64,000 bases of DNA from Phoronis australis (GCA_002633005.1 NMRA01000124.1:67827-131826); one strand, 5' to 3'. Counted from the first letter of the stretch, positions 12,719 to 24,092 are shown. Made by a program: numbers and translations. Notes: generated by a model from the letters alone, not told the origin.

Positions 12719-14093
12719 CCGCGGTGACGAATTGATTAAGGGATTACCCCCACTCATAAATGTGCAAGAATACTCGTCACGAGGTAACTAGAGACAGTTT
12801 TAGATTCATCAGTGAGTTTTGCTAACAAGGTCTATCCACTCGAAGATTATTTTCAACATTCATTGTTATCGAGTGAGAAGTTTTTGAAGGCTGAAAGGCT
12901 CCTTATGTGTGATTTGCATTAATTATCGCCTCGCTCATATAAAGCTTCCAACACTGATCGGATGAGCTTGCGACAGAATTAATTGTCTACGGTCGGGCGA
13001 TTATCAGAATTTTGTTAATAGCACTGGTCGGTGTCGACGTCAAAAATACCCGTTTGCTACTGCTGATCCTGGCTATAAAAGTCTCCCGACCATGCTGTTT
13101 ACTGGGATCTAATAGAGCACTATCTAACGGAATCGGCCGAGTATCGCTCGATATGTGACAGAGGCATATGTCTAGTACAAATATTTGTCTTTATAGTTAC
13201 CAAGTGTGGACATTTGGTTCACGAAGGACTTTGAATATTCAGATCTATAACAGTCTGCAAATGCCGATGTCGACACTTTTTCGAGGTAAGTGAAACGGCT
13301 AATTGTCGAGTTTTCCGTTTGTCTGCTGCTCCGGCACTTTTAAACAGATAGGCTTTCATGTTAGTTTTTCGAAGAACGTAATAATTTGAACATTCGTTTT
13401 AAACCACGCTATATATCTGGCACAATTTGTCGCCTTGTAGTACACGTACGTTGTGTTCTCAAATGTGTTACTATGGAAATGTGCATATCCTAAGAGTCGG
13501 CAATGGTTCTGACATTGTTCTTGACGGCGTGACTTGCTTAATCACTTTTAATTAAATCCATAGGTCGGTGCGTGTAATAAATTTCCTGACTTAATTAAGT
13601 GCTACGTACTATCGTTTTATTAACTAGTGGAGATTTTTTCTATTTAATTTACCTGCCATTCATTCTGAGTCACGAAGCGACCACTGAACAGACTTTTTTA
13701 TTCTGCTGTTACCTGGGATAAATATTTGGATTAGTGAACGTTATCATAGGACAAATTTAGAAATCATTGAACACTGACGCAATTGTCAAAGCCAATTAAG
13801 GAATAATTCATGCCTCCATGGCCATGCGTGTCTGTTTACAGATTTGTTCCGGAGTCTTGAAATAAGGTACAATTTGGGGATTATTGGAAATGTTCAATGA
13901 AGCAAAAATACGGAAAGTTCCACAAAAAGAACCTTACTGAAACCGGAAGACAACTAAGTCTACCGCACGAAAGATCTTTCAAATAAGCCCATGCTACATG
14001 CGATGGAACGCGATTTTCACCACCAAAATGTCCATTCAGGACATCCCCAAGGCCGTTAAAATCCCAGGGCTGGCCAACCTTTATCCAGGATTT
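12719..14093. repeat. Tandem duplication, copy 2 (1,375 bp)
   Basis: This is the second version of 11271-12681. It begins with the same 'ccgcggtgac' and ends with the same 'atccaggattt'. It has the same TATA box (13074-13081) and splice donor (13285/13286). It lacks three short segments present in copy 1. Confidence 0.9.
13074..13285 (+). promoter_or_regulatory. Candidate TATA promoter and first exon (copy 2)
   Basis: TATAAAAG at 13074-13081 and the donor GAG|GTAAGT at 13285/13286 are conserved from copy 1, although the segment after the donor has lost 20 bp. If both copies were real there would be two alternative first exons; if the copies are alleles there is one. Confidence 0.4.
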
Positions 14094-14428
14094 GGGAACT
14101 GATAGGTGAACGTCTTTTGGTGTTCGAAAGCTACCATGACAGTTGACCTATTTCAAGACTTTTTAAAGGTGAAGGCAATCTTTTTTCATGTCATTTTTAG
14201 CAGAAATGAGGTTCGATGATTATCCCAGACATATTTTCACTTATTTACTCCTTTTCGTAATTTATTTAATTACTCGTCGTCTACTCCGGAAGTTGCGTTT
14301 TGGGAGGCAAGAATTTCGCGCCAATTTCTGTTCATATAGTGTGACTGTGAGAGCAGTCGAGTCAGTCATTGTTCTACCTCGGTTAATAAGTTCGGTCGTC
14401 GTTTGCTTTTGCTTACGAGTCAGTCAAC

Positions 14429-14481
14429 ATGCTACGCTGTTGCTGCGTACTGGGGTGTACTCATTATCGTCTCACGTACAG
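14429..14481 (+). pseudogene. THAP-domain start in left arm
   Basis: The frame starts ATGCTACGCTGTTGC and encodes M-L-R-C-C-C-V-L-G-C-T-H-Y-R-L-T. This closely matches the minus-strand start at 15235, which reads M-P-R-C-C-C-V-A-G-C-T-H-Y-R-L-T. After this point the sequence leaves the THAP domain because the arm ends. It is a truncated duplicate of the transposase start. Confidence 0.6.
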
Positions 14482-14614
14482 AGGAAGAACTGTCCCACGT
14501 GCCCGACTGTCCCGTGACACACTTCCACTGGAGGGTGGTCTGAGCACCGAAACTGCTTAGATCCCGCCGTGTGACTCCCTCGCCACACACCTGGCACCTT
14601 CTAAATAGCTCCAA
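14476..14614 (-). pseudogene. Zinc-ribbon remnant of THAP transposase
   Basis: The frame includes L-F-R-R-C-Q-V-C-G-E-G-V and, about 20 residues later, K-C-V-T-G-Q-S-G-T-W-D-S-S. The C-x2-C, then C-x2-G-(H), then W-x-S pattern resembles a zinc ribbon that I recall following THAP domains in animal transposase-like proteins. The usual His is Gln here, and the frame is shifted relative to the upstream linker. It is cut off where the left inverted arm begins. Confidence 0.5.
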
Positions 14615-14841
14615 TACAAGTCCACAATAAACTTATCAAACTTAGGTTCACCGATCTGTTCATTGGATGACGAACTGTCCTCTTCACTGGGTGTCGAACT
14701 GGGCCTGTATTCACTCCCACTACTCAAAATCGCTGCAGGGCTGCTTACAGGCTCTGGGCTAGAGACAACAGCACAGGGCGAATCACTGCTAGGTCCCGGA
14801 ATTGCACCCAATGGGGGTACGTTTGGAGGCAGGGGTGACAA
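14557..14841 (-). pseudogene. Ser/Pro linker of THAP transposase remnant
   Basis: This 94-codon minus-strand frame is rich in Ser, Pro and acidic residues and ends near 'K-F-D-K-F-I-V-D-L-Y-W'. It lies between the THAP part (14979-15235) and the zinc-ribbon part (14476-14614), in the order expected for a transposase N-terminal region. It is in a different frame from the zinc ribbon, so the reading frame is broken. Confidence 0.5.
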
Positions 14842-14978
14842 TAGATGAAGTGCCTCCAGTCACTGTATATAGTGGCCACAGCTCGCGAGGCTTCTCGCTT
14901 CAAAAACGCACTTCTCGGGGATGGCGACAGGGCACTGCCGGGAATAAACAGCGACGTTATGGTACCCTTCTTCAGGCG

Positions 14979-15235
14979 TTATTTCGCAGAGACCTTCATC
15001 AATTCAGCGTACATATCTCTGTCGTAATCTGACGGCAGAAAATGCTTGCCACACACTCGGTAACCCTCCACTGCTCGATCTGTACGTTGCGTGGACGGGT
15101 AGCTCTGCGTTCTTCACATGAACGAGCTAGCCAAGTACGGCGAAGTGTGTCATCCGTTGGAAAGCGACGCAAGGTACCCAAAGCGCGTGTGAGACGATAA
15201 TGAGTACATCCCGCCACGCAGCAACAGCGTGGCAT
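14979..15235 (-). pseudogene. Frameshifted THAP domain
   Basis: The minus-strand frame from 15235 begins M-P-R-C-C-C-V-A-G-C-T-H-Y, the C-x(2-4)-C half of a C2CH THAP zinc finger. It continues through '...L-R-R-F-P-T-D-D...R-R-T-W' to about 15065. The second half, V-C-G-K-H-F-L-P-S-D-Y (the C-x2-H pair), is in another frame and stops at 14979. One frameshift therefore breaks the DNA-binding finger. THAP domains bind transposon ends and also occur in host regulators; the inverted arms here favour a transposon origin. Confidence 0.7.
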
Positions 15236-15496
15236 GTTGACTGACTTGTAAACAAAAGCAAACGACGACTGAACTTATTACAACCGAGGTAGAACAATGA
15301 CTGACTCGACAGCCCTCACAGTCAGACTATAATGAAAAGAAATTGGCGCGAAACTCTTGCCTCCCAAAACGTCACTTCCGGAGTAGAGGGCGAGAAATTA
15401 ATTAAATTACGAAAAGCTGTAATTAAGTGAAAAATGTGTCTGGGATAATCAATGAACCTTATTTTTGCTAAAAGTGACATGAAAAGGGGTGCCTTT

Positions 15497-16430
15497 GCCT
15501 CAAGGCTATGAGAGTACCGTGTTTCAATCTATTTCTTGGATTTATCTCCCATGCTGTGAATGAGGATGGACAGAATTGAAACCAATGAGTTCCTCATGTG
15601 ATTATCATTTACATCATTGACTCTTCCCCGTGGACGTGGCAATAAGTTAGTTACTATTACAAATTATTGAAATGGCTTGCATCTGCTGTCCTGTGATCCG
15701 TTTGGTCGCTTCCGAGGCCGTGAAGGTTTGCTACAGTGCCCTAGGGTTGGACCTTTAGCTAATTATTGCCTTTGTTCATTACGTATTCTTTGAAAAGTTG
15801 CAATTACCACTGGTTTAAGTTCATTCTTTTGTTACACTTATGATTGTTAAAAATGCAACATTTCCAACCACTGGCACGACTCTACTTGATCAAATATACG
15901 GCATTCGCAGTTGTTTGCTTAGGTACCGTACAAAGAAAAACAACAAAAACTACTGATTCCATCCAAAACAATGGGCTTGAAAGATTGCGCCTGCATGTGG
16001 CATTAGTTACTGTATTTGTAAAGTTATTTGACGAAGCATAGTTTCTTCGTCTGTAAAGTAAATTTGTATAATGTCAATAGGCCACAATAGTAGAGTCACG
16101 TTACACATCACTCGACGATTTCCAATACTCTATCGCTAAATCATCAATTGTGTCACTGGACGATTTCCGTAAACTCTATATCTGAATTGTTGCGTTGTAA
16201 GTATATATTCATCTACCACGATCGATTTTGGCAAAATTCTATTTCGACGAACAAGTTACAATTTCTTCGCAAGCACAGAAACTGAAGATACTTATTGTTT
16301 GACAAACATGTCTAATTACTTTCACTCCAATAAATTACCGCAAAACATAAACAGCGAGTCACGCGTCCATACATTTGATTTAAAACCTGTTAATTAACTG
16401 CGGTTTACCTTTCTCAGTTTCAGGCAACTG
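15497..16430. other. Intergenic, no feature recognised
   Basis: AT-rich sequence without a convincing exon. A pyrimidine tract ending in 'ctcag' and 'tttcag' at about 16413-16423 may be the splice acceptor in front of the coiled-coil gene. Confidence 0.4.
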
Positions 16431-16512
16431 AATTTCTCTGGGATTTTCTGTCTGGCGAGTTTCAAGGTGGAGAAAGAGTACGGTGACGCATTCTGTGTCA
16501 AGGGACTAAAGA

Positions 16513-16983
16513 ATGGATTTCACCAAGCACGTTGTTTTTCGGGATCTTTCAAAGAATCCACACCTGAGTCATGATGCATGCGTTCAATTTGATGGGGATT
16601 TGGCTTTAGAAGCAAGGCGAAAACAAAAAATGGTGCAAAAACGCCTAAAAAGTGATATTTCGCGGTTGGAACGCGACAAAACATTTCACGAGAGAGAAAT
16701 CAATCGAGAGATTTCAATGCTAAAGGACGAGTTGATAAACTTAAGGGTGAAAACTCCGTCATTAGCTGATATAGACAAGTCCAGTGAAAATTTAAGTCAG
16801 GCCCCGGCTACTAAAATCACTAGGAAAGCAATATTGTCCGGAACATTTGAAAATGGCTGCCACGGTTCACTACCGGATCTGACGTCACCGTGCATACGGT
16901 CGTCTACGAAGTCGTGTATCCGGAGGGCGCAAGCCGTCTCAAAGTCGTTACACGAAATTCACAAGCACAACAGCCACTCATGA
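16513..16983 (+). CDS. Short coiled-coil protein, single coding exon
   Basis: A complete 156-codon frame. An in-frame TAA lies six bases upstream of the ATG, so the start is fixed, and the frame ends at TGA 16981-16983. The N-terminal 30 residues are followed by a charged helical stretch (about residues 30-80) rich in Arg, Lys and Glu with heptad-like spacing, which looks like a coiled coil. The C-terminal half is Ser/Thr-rich and basic. The composition is much more protein-like than other frames nearby. A polyadenylation signal at 17395 fits a 3' UTR of about 410 nt. I do not recognise the family with confidence; the size and layout vaguely recall small vertebrate CCDC190-type proteins. It could also be the last coding exon of a transcript starting near 11.7 kb. 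Confidence 0.6.
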   Translation: MDFTKHVVFRDLSKNPHLSHDACVQFDGDLALEARRKQKMVQKRLKSDISRLERDKTFHEREINREISMLKDELINLRVKTPSLADIDKSSENLSQAPATKITRKAILSGTFENGCHGSLPDLTSPCIRSSTKSCIRRAQAVSKSLHEIHKHNSHS

Positions 16984-17394
16984 ATCAAGACTGATTGAAA
17001 CGACTCGGTGACGGTCTGTGGTGACGAGTTTTGGACTATCTTGAGTATTTCACCTGTCTGGACAACATGCACTGTATGCCGGAACTTGTGAGTTTTCTAG
17101 TCCTAAGTCGGACTAGCTGGACGATTTCAACGTCAATGGGAATTATAACATTGACGGAATATTGAGTCTGTGCCGTTGTTGGCGGCAGTATGCTGTTCTT
17201 GTGGTCACTGGTGGCACGAGCACATGAAGACGTTGTTTGAAAGTTACAATGAAAGTGTGTCCTGATTGTAGTGAAATGATAAAGTAGCCTGTTCCTTAGT
17301 GTTCTCGTTCGTGTATAGATGAGTAGTTCGCGATTAGACATTGTAAAGTTGCGGCCCAAAGTGCATGCCTTGGGATGTCTGCAACTGGTTGATT

Positions 17395-17400
17395 AATAAA
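17395..17400 (+). terminator. Polyadenylation signal AATAAA
   Basis: AATAAA occurs 412 bp after the stop codon of the coiled-coil gene, followed by AT-rich sequence. It is the first canonical signal downstream. Confidence 0.5.
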
Positions 17401-18351
17401 TAGAACGAAATAATTTATGGCATACCTTAATTATTTAGTTTAGATGCCATTTGCTTGTCAATAACACTGGTTGAATTATCCACTTCCGCGTGAACTCACT
17501 ATATGTCAAACGACGGAGGTGGATTTTAGTGGCTCGTCGCTTCACTGAAAAAAATCAATGCCGACTCGAAGCCATTTTGTACCCAACCACCTCAAGAGAA
17601 CATTACCTATGAATATGATAAATCACTGAACTCTTGAACTGAAGAGAAATTGGCTTTATCTGTGATTATTGTACTGATCTTCATGAGCCAGTTTGGACTA
17701 TATATAAAAGGTTTTTAATCTGAACACCAAAAATACAACTGGTCACAGTAGGCTCCACATCTGAAGCCCAGATGCTTACCATTTTGAGTTAATATAAACT
17801 AAAATAAATCACTGAGAGCCGATTGGAGTACATATGTGCGCCTACGTTCTGCACATGTTAGGCTGCCGTTGGCCGTCGGGGAGTTGCCCGCGGTCGAAAA
17901 AAGTGTGCGAAAAATACTTTTCATATCCGCCAAAGTGCTATTTGTGTTCTTATAAGAGCGTCTACCTTAGAAAAATGGTGCAATGGTCAATTAAACCGAA
18001 TCTCGAAAACGGTCGTGCACTGTGGTTCCGATTTTATTCAGTTTCTACTTTTTATAAACACTTTTGAGCACACAGATAGGGACTGGAAACTCGTCCTCTT
18101 CCCTCAGGGAGTAAACAAAAATCGGAAATGACAACTGTTTTTAGAGCGATCGATCCACAACACTTGTGTATTGAACATTGTAGATGATCCTTCCTCCTCG
18201 CCATAGGTCCGCTAGGGTGGGAATGCGGCTCAGGAACTTCAGCGCACCATACTTATAATATCAGGGCCTATTCTTTTGACTCTGGTAAAAAATAACGCCA
18301 AAACCGAAACTGCGATAAAAGTTCAATTTCACAAGTAAATGTCATACTTAC
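17401..18351. other. Intergenic, one TATA-like site
   Basis: No gene is recognised. TATATAAAAG occurs at 17701-17710 and could be a core promoter on the plus strand. The 77-codon frame from 17834 has no recognisable content. On the minus strand an AATAAA (18033-18038) could end a transcript that includes the candidate exon at 18374-18529. Confidence 0.35.
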
Positions 18352-18373
18352 CTTTGTTGCCGAAATTATATTG

Positions 18374-18529
18374 TCAGTCATGCTTCGTAATTTGTTCCTC
18401 GGGATCAGACCAGAAATACTGCATTGGAATTGGGCGTGGGAGATTTGGCACTCTCGATCGCCCTCTATCGTATGATCGTTCATCCCAGCAGTCGTCGCCG
18501 GGGATTGCCTGTCCGACACCTGTAGGGCA
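18374..18529 (-). CDS. Candidate minus-strand exon, unknown protein
   Basis: A pyrimidine tract and CAG acceptor (minus strand, at 18530-18531) precede a frame of 51 codons that begins C-P-T-G-V-G-Q-A-I-P-G-D-D-C-W and ends T-K-H-D-stop. Its composition (Pro, Asp, Trp, Cys, Arg) looks protein-like. A consensus donor GTAAGT also lies 22 bp beyond the stop (exon edge 18352), so the segment could instead be an internal exon (18352-18529) read in the second frame, which stays open to the donor. No partner exon was identified. Function unknown. Confidence 0.35.
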   Translation of the reverse strand, partial: CPTGVGQAIPGDDCWDERSYDRGRSRVPNLPRPIPMQYFWSDPEEQITKHD

Positions 18530-18676
18530 CTGTGGAAGAGAAAATAAGGCATTTATTAAAAAACAATCAATTGAATTTGGAAGTCAACGTGTCAATTAAT
18601 AATCTAAAGTCATTTGCACAGTTCTCACATCCAGGTGCACTGCGATGAATGATTCCGTGCACTGGTGACCCGCGCC

Positions 18677-18689
18677 GGTCACGGTGACC
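18677..18689. promoter_or_regulatory. Perfect ERE-type nuclear receptor palindrome
   Basis: GGTCACGGTGACC matches GGTCAnnnTGACC, the consensus palindromic estrogen response element, at every fixed position. A further GGTGACC half-site lies just upstream (18664-18670), and the local sequence is CpG-rich. Binding depends on whether the organism has a steroid receptor with that specificity. One such match by chance in a 64-kb window is unlikely but not excluded. Confidence 0.4.
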
Positions 18690-21600
18690 TGTCGCCGGCG
18701 CTAACTGGTCCTGTTGGGGCCGTAATAACACTGACGATCCGGTCAGTCGAGATCACAGGTACAATCAATGACTACTCAAAGTTTGCTTGTGTCGCCGTAT
18801 TGAAAGTTCTATCTGCAGATTGTTCACTTTGTGTTGGAGTTAATGACTTAAAAAATAGCAACGCACGAGGATGTGACACTCATTACTACTGAGTTGAAAA
18901 AAATTGTATTTTTCACTCTTTATTAATACCGGACGGAGCTACAATTTAGTGAAAACGGGTAGAAATGCATAAAAGGAGGCCTATGGCTTAATTATGTTAC
19001 ATTCTGTACTTCGGGGTACGAATCATAATTACCGCATTAATAGTTGTGAGATTTGGTCTACTTGTGTACATGCCGATTGTCTCCGATGATATTGTCAGCT
19101 CGGGCGCCCACTGCCATGACGTTGTTGTGGCCTAGTCAAAAGGTGTCAGACCGTCAATCTCGCCCGTGCACAATCCCCGGGCCAGTAACCACGTCACACT
19201 GCCGTGCGTGAACTTGGAATCCTGTTAATCTCAAGATCGCGTACTGTGCATGAACTTTGAATCGAATATTCATTGGCGATTTTTTGTTCATTGTAAAGAA
19301 TTTTTTGTAATCATTATTGGCATTACGGTCACTCATTTTCTCATTTAACGGAACTTGTGTCACAGAATAGGAGGAATAAGTGAATGGTTAATTAATTATT
19401 TGTTTGATCATAGACCGCCAGTGTAGAAAGAGGTTGGTTAAAATTTACACTGTTTTATTAACATGAAATTTGCTCTAGTGCAGTGCAAATTTTTATCAAC
19501 GTGAACGTGATTATTTGAGTGAACTTGCCAAGTTCGGCGCATACGCGGTCTTGAGATTAAGCGGGATTCCAAGTTAACGCAACTTAAAACTTCGGGCCCT
19601 CATGTGAAGGATATTTGACCAATAGGTGTCGCACGCAAATCATTTGATGACGTCACAAGGATATTGAAAGCGGAAGTGGCTATTATAATTTCAGGAGAGA
19701 CGCTTTTGGGAAGCGAAAACATTTCTTTTTGATCTCTTCTGTTGGTTCGTGTTTCATCAGTTATGTGATACTTAGATGCCATACAATCAGGTGAGTCTAC
19801 TTTGCCTCGAGGACTATGCCTCTGCGTCTGTTTTTGGTTTGAACGTGCATTTGCCAATTTGTGCTGTGCACAGAAATTGCACCGGGACAACTGCACTGTT
19901 GAGTTTGAACTGAAGTGAGTTAGCTGATTGATTAATAAGAAATGGACTTCAGTTCTAAATTCAACTTCCTAAGAACCAAGGCCACTGCCACTGCCACGGT
20001 TGTTGTGTGCTCAGTTAATACTAAACCTACAAGAACGTCTTACCTGTGTTGTAAATTGCAGTGACTCTGGAGTCTGAGACTTGAACCCGGATTGCAGTTG
20101 TGAGAGCGGGCCTTTAAAGTGTTCAGCCAAGTGGCAGTTGCCGCTTGGCAAGTGACTTAGATAGGCTTTATCTGGCTGTATTTCACACCTGGAAGTCAAC
20201 ACCTAGGATTGTCTTTGGCTTCAGTCCAGAACCAGCTCTCCTCAGGGCCAAGAGGTAGAGCTGAGGGTAGTATTCGAATAGGTGGGAGTGGGACCATGAT
20301 TAAAAGTGATTTGAGAACCAGTTACTCCCACTAAATGACACCTGTTATTCAGCTGGTTCCCAAATCACTTTGAAATCAGGAACCTACCTGTCTGACTTTG
20401 CCCCTTGAGTGCTTACACATTACTGTAGTTTACATCAGAATGACCTAGATATCGGACATTTTGTATAATCTTACCAGAAGCAAATTTTAAGAAATAAAGA
20501 CATCCGTTCTATTGCAATGCATTAAATGTCTGGCACCGTCTTGTTTTTTATATTGCTGCTCCTTTAATTTCACCGAGATTTTCTGACTTAACGAATAATC
20601 CCAGGGATCTGAAATTTTGGTCAATAGTATTGAGTAATGAGATGAGAATCTGAAATTATTTTAAGTTTGAATTGAAACTTTTAATGTAACTAATTTTTAG
20701 CACTTTTTTGTGATGGATGTACGGCACCATGATAACCAGGAGTTGGCCTTTGACCCCAAGAGGTCAATTATGTGCCAAAGTTGAAATGTTATTTTTCATA
20801 AAGTTTGGGCTTCATGTGATTGCACAAATTTGATCATATATAAAATAATTGGCTTATTTATGGCAATAACTAGCAAATCACATGAAAATCGCTAATTTTT
20901 TAGGATCAAGTGACCCCCAAAAGTTTAGGCAAAAAATTGAGTTGTAGGATAGTCAAACATGGATCCTGAAATTAGAGAGACTGGGCTTTCAGATGAGACC
21001 AGAAATGTTGGTACCGGTATGTAATTTTAATTTTGTCTTGAGTTTTATACTATTTCACGGAATCGCCCGTTTATTTCAGTATAGCATTTACAACAACGCA
21101 CAGTACTTCCAATGAAATAAAATGGAAACTGTGACAAAATTTCCATTATTTAAGTCACTTCACTGTACAGCAACCTCCATCATTTCACACGCGGACACAG
21201 CTTAGATTGGAGCTACTGTGCCATAACACAAGCTATAACACAGCTATGTATATAGTGACTATCCCCTGTCAAACCTAGGATGACTGAATGGCCACGCACA
21301 CAGCTACGTGTAGCTCTGAACACACAGACTTCATGACTCACAAACGGTGCTCTACTAGGACTCTAAATTCCCAGGATGTAACGTAGACCTGGACTGACGC
21401 CATTACCCCAACTGTAGGGAGATGGTGGCAACTTTGCCATTTTTACAAAATTTACTTAGAAATTCGGTTTGCTGTAAAACCAGTTCTGGTAATTTCTTGT
21501 GAACTGTGTGCAACCTTGTAGAAGAAGGGTAGTTTTCTGAAGAATCTAACTTGATTAGGAGAGGGTGTCCCAAATTCTAGCGAGTGACCCTAATTGGAGA

Positions 21601-23940
21601 AGTTTTACTGTACCTGGATGTTACTTATCGTGCACAGAAATGAGCAGCTGCTTGTCAACTCGCATATCGTCTGTGAATTGATTGGCACAATGGTTCTTCC
21701 ATGGGAGCTAATTCAATATTGTTTGTTGAGTAAATACCAGAGTTGTTTTAGTAAATTTTTATAAGTATGTAAGACCCTAGAAAAGTGTCCAAATTCGGCT
21801 AACCTTGGATGAGATCTCAGAAATGGCAGGTCGTCTCCTTATGCTTTATGCACTGTTCTACAATGAATGTAAGCTAGTGCCTCTCCTTTTTGTTAAATTT
21901 TACTAGAAGACATTGTCACATGACCCAATAAATGTCAGGTCTCTATCAAGCAATCCAGTTCTACCTGGGCTTTCAGCTTTTGCAAAATATATACTTTTGT
22001 AGACTGTGTAGTGGATATATGGCTAAATTCACAGACTTCTTGATATGCAACAATACAACATGTCATGCTCTTGTATATCTACCGTCTGTTCTTTCCTTCA
22101 TAGCCTATGCCCTGAGGCTGTTATGAAATTAATAGCTGTTAGCATTCTAAGCTGAAAACTTGTCCAGATTGATATTATAGACCGGAGTAGAATCCCATGT
22201 TGTATTTTTGAAATTCGGTTCAAATTTTAGCGAGAAAATACCTAGACTGAGAGCGGTAGTTATGCTGAAATATCACACGTGCAATGCCATCACATTTGCA
22301 CGGATGAATCAGTATGCAAAGTGGTGCTCAGATTAGAAGCATCATAGTCCATGTTCGCTTTAGTAATCTACTATGTAAACTTACAAATTATGCATTTGAA
22401 CACAGGCAGGGGAGGGGGGCAATTGCAAATGGATAAAAAGAGATCTCACCTTGTGTCTGCCACAATGTTGCTGAGTCCAAGCAAGAGTGTACACGCTGCA
22501 ACCCAAAATACATGCTTGAGTAAGATGAAGTCAGAGAAAACTCTGGTAGAAGTTTCCAGTGATTTGACATGACAATTGATCGGCAAACTTACGGGGTAGG
22601 GTTGAAAATTTCAAAATGTTAAACAATGTCAGAAAAATATTCTTCGGGCCCTTGTTTCAGACATCGACAAATGTGAATTTTCTATGAATGGAGACACATT
22701 TGAAAAAACTTGTTGGTTGCTGTCTTTCTATCTGTTAGTCATGTAATGACTAATTAGAAATCTGTTTTTATAGCCAACATTCTTGTAATGAACTTCTCAA
22801 TGTTACCAGTCAGTGTTCATCCCCTGTGAAAACTACCTTTGATAGGTTGAAATACGCCCACAGGAAAGTAAGTGTAGAATCACATTTACGGTTCTGAGAG
22901 TTAATTCTAGAATATACAGTAGGACAGTGAGCCAATTTACTTCATCACATGGTGTTTGGAATAGCTGATTTGGCTAAATTTAATTTCAAGGCAGAAAATT
23001 TTTAAACATGCCTGTTGGTCAGGCTGTGTTGCTTTGCACACAGTTTGCAAAGTGTTTGTTCCAGCGGCCACTTTTGTCGATGCGGAAATTCATTGTACAC
23101 AATTATCTTGGGAATCTTTTTACTGGTAATGCGACCGACAATTGAGTGAAGTGCGCTTAAAAAAATGGGAACATAACTTCCCTGTTGTCAAGTTGAAAAC
23201 CGACAATTTGTCAGATGGTTGAGGTCTAAGCTAGGTTGAATATGTCCCCTTGAGGATTGTGCTAACTCAAAAAACCTGTAGGCCAACATTACACTAGGCC
23301 AACATTACAAGCAGATCACTTCCTTTTAAACATTATAAGGGTTTTTTAAGGTTTTAGGTGACTCTGGTTTCTGTTGTTTCCTCTGCATTGCCAGAAAAAT
23401 ATTTCTAGACCACTTTCTGACCATGTCTTCACTGAAACATCTGAACATTTTGTGTTGAAAAAGTGATTTTTGTTGTGATGGTCAATTTTGTTGTCCCCAA
23501 AAATAGCCACTAAAACATTCACACCAGGAAATCAGTCATTCTAAACTAATTGTGAGATTGGGTCGTGTTTCTAAAAGGGGAAAAATCTGATCAATGGTTG
23601 ACATCATTAAGACCGGAAAGACGTATGCCTTGCAGTTCTCGGTTCATCTGTAGTCATGGTTCTCCACCCTTTCATACTTCTCCGAATCAGTTCACTCCAT
23701 ACAAACAGAGACCTTTATAAACATGTTTTAATAACAGTTAGATGTCGCTAGGACCCGATGCACTCCGCATAGGAGTCAATGCCCTGCTGCGAAAACTTGA
23801 ATCCATTCATTCACATGGAGAGCGCTCCGCTGCTGTTTATTGGGCCCTAGGATGCCGAGAGTTGTTGTCATTGTGATGCGAGAAGCAGTAGAACCCTGAA
23901 GATTGTTGTAGGACCTTCTGAACATGGCTGTGTATTTAGA
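18690..23940. other. Intergenic or 5' non-coding region
   Basis: No exon is recognised in about 5 kb. There is an inverted repeat at 20303-20371 and a short direct repeat of 'taggccaacattaca' at about 23279-23311. One or more untranslated first exons of the downstream kinase should lie upstream of 27125, here or further out, but none can be picked from sequence alone. Confidence 0.4.
20303..20371. repeat. Inverted repeat (19-nt arms)
   Basis: AAAGTGATTTGAGAACCAG (20303-20321) is mirrored by CTGGTTCCCAAATCACTTT (20353-20371); 18 of 19 positions pair. A second small pair (GGTGGGAGT / ACTCCCAC) overlaps it. The loop is 31 nt. Confidence 0.75.
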
Positions 23941-24092
23941 AAAATATCTATAGAACTATATATTTTAACTTAATAAAACTATACATTTAGCAAAATATCT
24001 ATAGAACTTTAGATTTTAACTTATTAAAGCTATACATTTAGCAAAATATCTATAGAAGTACAGATTTTAACTTAGTAAAACTATATAGTTTC
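23941..24092. repeat. 51-bp tandem repeat, three copies
   Basis: The unit begins 'aaaatatctatagaac' and contains 'ttttaactta.taaa.ctata'. Copies start at 23941, 23992 and 24043, giving a 51-bp period. It runs directly into copy 2 of the dispersed repeat family. Confidence 0.8.

Larger units (their letters stand above)
14171..15496. mobile_element. Fold-back element with THAP transposase remnants
   Basis: Two arms of about 310 bp (about 14171-14481 and 15185-15496) are inverted copies of each other. They share blocks such as 'ctactccggaagt', 'tttgggaggcaag', 'ttcgcgccaatttct' and 'gtcagtcattgttctacc'. Each arm ends inward with the start of a THAP-domain reading frame. The centre, read on the minus strand, continues one of these frames. 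THAP zinc fingers are found at the N terminus of P-element-type transposases. The ends near 14171 and 15496 share only a short AAGGCA-like terminus, and no target duplication is clear. The element is non-autonomous because no catalytic part is present. Confidence 0.75.

Noticed and set aside
18345-18354. 'atacttacct' resembling the 5' end of U1 snRNA
   Set aside because: The following bases do not match U1 at all; it is the reverse complement of a splice donor on the minus strand.
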